A stretch of DNA of 64,000 bases from JAALLB01 sp017643495 (lineage in GTDB: Bacteria > Pseudomonadota > Alphaproteobacteria > Rhizobiales > Rhizobiaceae), in contig OZ244147.1 of assembly GCA_965216105.1 (NCBI GenBank), positions 3,162,001 to 3,226,000 of the forward strand, in the 5' to 3' direction. Position numbers and translations under genes: made by a program. Positions within the stretch are counted from its first letter, which is position 1, and each line of letters opens with the position of its first letter. Positions 59,323 through 64,000 of the stretch are shown piece by piece. The notes below the pieces were generated by a model. That model did not search any database. It had not been told where the DNA came from and saw only the letters and a list, made by a program, of their open reading frames with translations.

Positions 59323-60675
59323 TCAGGTCTGGAAAGTCATGGTCGCACGTGGCCGGAGACGTGCAGCAAGGGTAACCCCGCGAAACAGGACAAAACTGTG
59401 CAATGCCAGCCAGAGTCCATGATTGCCGAGGGGTTCTCTCACTAACCACCAGACAACAAGATATCCCGCCAGGGAAACCATCATCATGAGGCTCATGTCC
59501 CTGGACCAGGTTGCCCCGATGAATACACCATCCATGTGGAAGGCCAACATGGCACTCAACGGAACCAGGGCTGCCCATACCAGATAGACAAGTGCCTCTG
59601 CCCTGACCTCGCTTGATGTAGTCATCAGATTGATCAGGGCCGGCCCACCGAACCAGAACACGGCTGCACACAGCAACGCCATGACAGCACTCCAGAACAG
59701 GGTAAGTCTGACCCCTTTCCAGAATCCGTCACGAAACCGGGCGCCCACAGAACGTCCGACAATCTGTTCAGCAGCAGTTGCCAACCCGTCCAGAAAATAG
59801 CCCGAGATAATGAAAAAATGCATCAGGATGGCATTTGCCGCCAGCGTGATTTCCCCGAAGCGGGTGCCCTGACTGGTAAAATAGGCAAAGGCGAAGACAA
59901 GAGAGAATGACCGGACCATGATATCCGCATTCAGGTTGACCAGTCTTTTCCATGCATTTGCGTCCAGAACACGCTGCCGCGAAGGACGTACCGAGTGGTC
60001 CAGCAGGTTCCAGCAAACAAGAAGACCGACAATCAGCGCAACCACTTCCCCTGCAATGGTTGCAATCGCCACTCCTTCAATTGCCCAACCAAGGCCAAGG
60101 CCAAGAAACAGGCTGAGAACAATGTTGATGCCGTTGAGAAGGAACTGCACGGCGAGTGTTGTTTTCGACCGGCCAATTCCCAACAGCCATCCGACCACGA
60201 CATAGTTGCCCAATGCAAAGGGAGCAGAGAGGCAACGGATGAGAAAATAGGTAGAAGTTGCCTCCGCCACACCGGCTGAAGGGGCCATTGCCCACAGCCC
60301 CAGCGACAAAAGCACGGGGCTCAGGAAAACCATTACCAGGCCTGCTGCAAATGCGATTGAAAGCGCCCGGAACAGAATGGCCTGCATTTCTTTCTCATCT
60401 TCAGCACCATAGGCCTGGGAAACCAGACCGGTTGTGCCGGAACGCAGGAAATTGAACGTTGTAAAAATCAGATCAAAGATGATCGCACCGATGGCAAGGC
60501 CACCAATGAGCGCTGCGTCGCCGAACCGGCCGACCACCGCCGTGTCCACCAATCCCAGCAGCGGGGTAGTCAGATAGGCAAGGGTCATCGGGACTGCCAG
60601 ATGCAGCACCGTCAAATTCGTGATTTCAAATTTCCGGATTTTCTCCAGCGCAGTTTCCGGCGCATGACCAGTCAT
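59323..60675 (-). CDS. MATE family efflux protein (DinF-like)
   Basis: The 450-residue protein has 12 predicted helices with the DinF-type MATE start (LAVPMTLAYLTTPLLGLVDTAVVGRFG) and FLRSGTTGLVSQAYGAED. The second half repeats the pattern (LAANAILMHFFIISGYFLDGLATAAEQIVGR). MATE proteins export cationic compounds by H+ or Na+ antiport. It is convergent with pyrD and starts 9 bp after the DUF6460 gene. Confidence 0.92.
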   Translation of the reverse strand: MTGHAPETALEKIRKFEITNLTVLHLAVPMTLAYLTTPLLGLVDTAVVGRFGDAALIGGLAIGAIIFDLIFTTFNFLRSGTTGLVSQAYGAEDEKEMQAILFRALSIAFAAGLVMVFLSPVLLSLGLWAMAPSAGVAEATSTYFLIRCLSAPFALGNYVVVGWLLGIGRSKTTLAVQFLLNGINIVLSLFLGLGLGWAIEGVAIATIAGEVVALIVGLLVCWNLLDHSVRPSRQRVLDANAWKRLVNLNADIMVRSFSLVFAFAYFTSQGTRFGEITLAANAILMHFFIISGYFLDGLATAAEQIVGRSVGARFRDGFWKGVRLTLFWSAVMALLCAAVFWFGGPALINLMTTSSEVRAEALVYLVWAALVPLSAMLAFHMDGVFIGATWSRDMSLMMMVSLAGYLVVWWLVREPLGNHGLWLALHSFVLFRGVTLAARLRPRATMTFQT

Positions 60676-60684
60676 TGTCGCTGC

Positions 60685-60951
60685 CTAACGGCCAAGCTTC
60701 ATAAACCGCAATATGAAGAACACGGGAACCACGACCAACGCACCGGCAAGCAGGTATTGGCCAACCTTGCCAATTGCATCGAAACCCAGTTCCCAAAGCC
60801 GGACGAAGAATTCCTTCACCGCCAACCAGATTTCATAGGGTGTGAAATTGAAGTAACTCAGGAGCACGCCCACAACGAACGAGATCACAAGCAGTTTGAC
60901 TATCACCCGTGCAGGTGAATCGCCAAGAAAGGTGGTCAGCTTGTCGCTCAT
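60685..60951 (-). CDS. DUF6460 membrane protein
   Basis: ATG 60951 starts with MSDKLTTFLGDSPARVIVKL; ATG 60957 and TTG 60990 are alternatives. The 88-residue protein has two membrane helices (LVISFVVGVLLSYFNF and LAGALVVVPVFFILRFMKL) separated by an amphipathic segment, matching the DUF6460 pattern I recall from Hyphomicrobiales. Function is unknown. It is cotranscribed with the MATE gene. Confidence 0.78.
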   Translation of the reverse strand: MSDKLTTFLGDSPARVIVKLLVISFVVGVLLSYFNFTPYEIWLAVKEFFVRLWELGFDAIGKVGQYLLAGALVVVPVFFILRFMKLGR

Positions 60952-61010
60952 GATCATTTCCTCATTGCAGTCAAAAACAGGTAAACACAAGAAGCAGCCT
61001 TTTCAAGCGA

Positions 61011-61799
61011 CTATTGAAGCCCAGCCCTGTCAACAATTCCCGATTTGCAGGAAGAACGTAAAGCCGGTGCAGCAAGAATGTGTTCATTCAGAGGGAAAAG
61101 ACCATCACCATCCGGATCGCGAAGGGCAATGCGGAACTCGCTGACAAGATTGCGACCTGCATCACGCTTGCAAACAAATGACAGGCGCTTGCCTGCGCCC
61201 TTTCCAAAGCTTTCATCCATCTGTTTCGCAGCTTCCGAAAGGGTAATCCTCCTGCCAATGTTCCAGGACACATAATCGATCAACAGCGAAGCATTGATCT
61301 CGTTCAACAAATCCAGTGACAGACGGAAATAGTCCTCAGCTGTTATGCCCTGAATGCAGGTTCCGTGCTTTATCCATTCATGCCTGTGCAAATACGAACG
61401 ATAGCCGGGCATGCGTGTTTCAAGTTCCCGGCGCAAGCTTTCCGACAATTCAGGCTGCGGCAACCGTGACCAGCCGCCGCCCCGTGGCAGGGAAGGATCA
61501 CAATAGGTACGGTCTTCAGGCTGGGGCCAAAGGCCGTGAAGCGAGAAGTTCACGGTATCGAAGCGACCTTCTTTCTGTGATCGGCATTCAGGCTTGCTTG
61601 GCTGGCCTTCGCAAAAAGCAGGCTGCCAGGACAGGGCCAGAACATAGTCCCCAGACAGGTTCTGAACCGCAGGACTTGCCTGCTTGCCCGTTTCCTTCGA
61701 CGCTTCCGTTTCTTCATGAAAGTTGAACCAAAGAGCGGTTGCCGTGGCAACCAGTATGAAAACCACATTGAGAAAGAATTTTTTCTGTTCGACCTTCAT
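61011..61799 (-). CDS. ribonuclease T2 family protein, exported
   Basis: The 262-residue protein has an N-terminal membrane anchor or signal (FFLNVVFILVATATALWF). The two RNase T2 active-site motifs follow: FSLHGLWPQ with H88 (CAS I) and HRHEWIKHGTC with E141 and H145 (CAS II). Several cysteines (63, 72, 100 and later ones) fit conserved disulfides. It is an endoribonuclease acting in the periplasm, for scavenging or defence. It is divergent from the helicase gene across 24 bp. Confidence 0.93.
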   Translation of the reverse strand: MKVEQKKFFLNVVFILVATATALWFNFHEETEASKETGKQASPAVQNLSGDYVLALSWQPAFCEGQPSKPECRSQKEGRFDTVNFSLHGLWPQPEDRTYCDPSLPRGGGWSRLPQPELSESLRRELETRMPGYRSYLHRHEWIKHGTCIQGITAEDYFRLSLDLLNEINASLLIDYVSWNIGRRITLSEAAKQMDESFGKGAGKRLSFVCKRDAGRNLVSEFRIALRDPDGDGLFPLNEHILAAPALRSSCKSGIVDRAGLQ

Positions 61800-61823
61800 T
61801 CAGGCAAATCCTAAATAGAACCC

Positions 61824-64000
61824 ATGAGCGAACAGTTTCTTACCAGCAACACAGTCGGAAATCTTCCGTTTTTCCTGCCCCCTCCGTTTCAGGATTGGTT
61901 TGCGAAAAATGGCTGGAAGCCACGACCACACCAGCTTGAATTGCTTGCACGCAACCAGGCAGGGCAATCCACGCTGCTTGTTGCTCCCACAGGGGCCGGC
62001 AAGACACTTGCCGGATTCCTGCCCTCACTGACAGAACTCTCTGCAAGAGCAAAACCCGGGCCACGGCAGCGGAGGAAAGGCATACACACGCTTTACATCT
62101 CGCCACTCAAGGCTCTGGCCGTCGACATAAAGCGAAACCTTGAAAAACCGATTGCAGAGATGGGTCTGAATATTGATATCGAAACCCGCACCGGCGATAC
62201 ATCTGCCTCACGCAGACAGAGGCAGAAACTGGTCCCTCCGCAAATCTTGCTGACCACACCTGAACAGGTGGCACTGCTGATTGCCAGCAAGGACGCCGCA
62301 ACCTTTTTTGCTGACCTGCAAACCGTAATCTTTGACGAATTGCATTCGCTCGTCACTTCCAAGCGCGGCCAGTTACTGGCGCTCGGCCTGGCACGGATCC
62401 GTTCCTTCCAACCCGGGCTCAAGACCATCGGCCTTTCTGCAACCGTATCCGAACCAGATGAACTGCGCCGCTGGCTGGTTGCCCAACCACCGGAAGGAGA
62501 AATTTCCCTTTCAGAGTTTGTGGAAATAAACGGCGGGGCAAAGCCCGAAATCTCGATTTTGAAATCCGACAACCGGATACCCTGGTCCGGCCATTCAGCA
62601 CGTTATGCGATGGAAGATATCTATGCTGCAATCCGCGATCACCGGACAACGCTTGTGTTCGTCAACACGCGAAGCCAGGCAGAGATCGTGTTCCGGTCTT
62701 TGTGGTCTGTCAACGAAGACAGCCTGCCCATTGCACTGCATCACGGATCCCTCGACGTTGCCCAGAGGAGGCGGGTTGAGGAGGCAATGGCACGCAATGA
62801 ACTGAGGGCAGTGGTTGCCACCTCAACACTCGATCTTGGTATCGACTGGGGTGATGTCGATCTGGTGATACATGTGGGGGCGCCCAAGGGTGCGAGCCGG
62901 CTTGCGCAAAGGATCGGACGGTCAAACCACAGGATGGACGAACCTTCCCGTGCACTGCTTGTCCCGGCAAACCGCTTCGAGGTCATGGAATGTCAGGCTG
63001 CACTGGATGCCAATTATGTCGGAGCACAGGATACGCCGCCACTGCAAAAAGGTGCACTGGATGTACTTGCGCAGCATATTCTCGGCACTGCATGCGCCGG
63101 CCCGTTTGAAGAAGATGCACTCTATCGTGAAACAACAAGTGCTGCCCCATATGCCGAACTTGACCGGGAGACTTTCCAGCAGGCCCTGCAGTTTGTCGCA
63201 ACTGGCGGTTATGCGCTCAAGACCTACGAGCAATATGCGAAGATCCGCAAAACAGAAGGTGGCAGTTGGCGGCTTACCCATCCACGCATTGCACAACGAT
63301 ACCGGATGAATTGCGGCACCATCATAGAAGCGCCAATGCTCGATGTTCGCCTGACCCGGAAGAAGGGCCGGAAAACCGGGTTCGCGGGTGGACCGGTCCT
63401 GGGAAAAATCGAAGAAGGCTTTATCGAGTCCCTGTCGCCAGGTGACACGTTCATGTTTGCAGGCAAGACCCTTCGTCTTGAAGGCATTCGTGAGACAAGC
63501 TGTTTTGTCTCCGATGCCCACAACAGCGACCCGCAAGTACCGTCATACCTGGGTGGCAAGTTTCCCATGACGACCTATCTGGCTGAAAGTGTCAGGGCTA
63601 TGCTGGCCGATCCGGGCAAATGGCATAACCTGCCACCACAGGTCAGCGAATGGCTTGAGATACAAAAAGCAAAATCAGTGCTGCCGAAAAGCCAGGAACT
63701 GCTGATTGAGACTTTTCCCCGTGGGGACCGCTACTACATGGTTGGCTATCCGTTTGAAGGTCGTGCAGCGCACCAGACACTCGGCATGTTGCTTACACGC
63801 AGGCTGGACCGCGCCGGTGCCCATCCCTTTGGTTTCGTCGCAACCGATTATGCGATTGCCGTGTGGGGAATGCGAGACTTCGGCGAGATGATGTTGACGG
63901 GAGAAATGCCGCTGTCCGAACTGTTCGATGAAGACATGCTCGGCGACGATCTTGATGCGTGGCTCGATGAATCCTTTTTGCTGAAACGGACATTCCGCAA
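61824..64000 (+). CDS. ligase-associated DEXH-box helicase, Lhr-like (3' end cut by window)
   Basis: The ATG at 61824 opens a frame through the right edge (725 codons). Walker A APTGAGKTLAGFLP is at 54-67, DELH (motif II) at 171-174, GLSATV is motif III, and helicase C motifs LVFVNTRSQAEIVF, HHGSLDVAQRRRVEEAM, VVATSTLDLGIDWGDVDLV and QRIGRSNHRMDEPS follow. The WH and Lhr-core parts continue to the edge. In many bacteria this gene sits with a nuclease and ATP-dependent DNA ligase in a DNA repair cluster (family knowledge); those partners would lie beyond the window. Confidence 0.92.
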   Translation, partial: MSEQFLTSNTVGNLPFFLPPPFQDWFAKNGWKPRPHQLELLARNQAGQSTLLVAPTGAGKTLAGFLPSLTELSARAKPGPRQRRKGIHTLYISPLKALAVDIKRNLEKPIAEMGLNIDIETRTGDTSASRRQRQKLVPPQILLTTPEQVALLIASKDAATFFADLQTVIFDELHSLVTSKRGQLLALGLARIRSFQPGLKTIGLSATVSEPDELRRWLVAQPPEGEISLSEFVEINGGAKPEISILKSDNRIPWSGHSARYAMEDIYAAIRDHRTTLVFVNTRSQAEIVFRSLWSVNEDSLPIALHHGSLDVAQRRRVEEAMARNELRAVVATSTLDLGIDWGDVDLVIHVGAPKGASRLAQRIGRSNHRMDEPSRALLVPANRFEVMECQAALDANYVGAQDTPPLQKGALDVLAQHILGTACAGPFEEDALYRETTSAAPYAELDRETFQQALQFVATGGYALKTYEQYAKIRKTEGGSWRLTHPRIAQRYRMNCGTIIEAPMLDVRLTRKKGRKTGFAGGPVLGKIEEGFIESLSPGDTFMFAGKTLRLEGIRETSCFVSDAHNSDPQVPSYLGGKFPMTTYLAESVRAMLADPGKWHNLPPQVSEWLEIQKAKSVLPKSQELLIETFPRGDRYYMVGYPFEGRAAHQTLGMLLTRRLDRAGAHPFGFVATDYAIAVWGMRDFGEMMLTGEMPLSELFDEDMLGDDLDAWLDESFLLKRTFR

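Noticed and set aside
1..64000. tRNA or rRNA genes
   Set aside because: No cloverleaf with a GTTCGANTC T-arm or rRNA segment was noticed by eye. A tRNAscan/Infernal run would be decisive.

Overview
The window looks like a chromosomal segment of an alphaproteobacterium, most likely of the order Hyphomicrobiales (Rhizobiales). Grounds: a HisS-HisZ-HisG operon, a CIRCE-controlled groESL, a plant/alphaproteobacterial-type glutamate-cysteine ligase, a DUF6460 protein, tandem YkuD L,D-transpeptidases, and a lipoprotein gene downstream of ileS. This placement is inferred from gene content only. No rRNA, tRNA, CRISPR array or insertion sequence was recognised.

Layout. 1-8.6 kb: housekeeping genes (rluB cut by the left edge, tadA, then a leftward HAD hydrolase-ribF-ileS-lipoprotein run, a LprI/MliC-like secreted protein and a small membrane protein). 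8.8-12.4 kb: a degenerate EAL-domain membrane protein and groES-groEL with CIRCE element and terminator. 12.5-26 kb: an accessory region. It starts with a GFA protein and an ArsR-SRPBCC fusion regulator facing a large double palindrome, then an NmrA-like protein, GNAT, RidA/WYL pair and AAA ATPase. From 16.8 kb onward, one- or two-gene units (DUF2267, CPBP protease, an AAC(3)-I-like acetyltransferase, a quinone reductase/TetR pair, four unknown genes) are separated by copies of a ~250-bp repeat, all in the same orientation. A structured, gene-free stretch follows at 26.0-26.6 kb. 26.6-28.3 kb: arsR-arsC-arsH without an arsenic transporter.

28.4-38.5 kb: DoxX, a GH3 hydrolase, hisS-hisZ-hisG (hisS carries an AT-rich central block), a sterol-desaturase-like protein, DUF1801-tag, DUF2927, and two L,D-transpeptidases. 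38.6-45.6 kb: a LysR gene joined to lutABC (lactate utilisation), a conserved unknown protein, rsmE, gshA and a PilZ protein. 45.8-50.3 kb: an ABC-2 exporter pair, xseA and mscL. 50.5-57 kb: a transporter-like hybrid sensor kinase (CrbS/CbrA type), a convergent LuxR-type response regulator and a two-subunit sodium/solute symporter, probably one signalling and uptake module. 57-64 kb: esterase, DUF952, pyrD, a MATE exporter, DUF6460, RNase T2, and a ligase-associated Lhr-like helicase cut by the right edge.

The most unusual part is the 13.9-26 kb region. Its same-orientation structured repeats delimit unrelated accessory genes like cassettes, although no integrase is visible.
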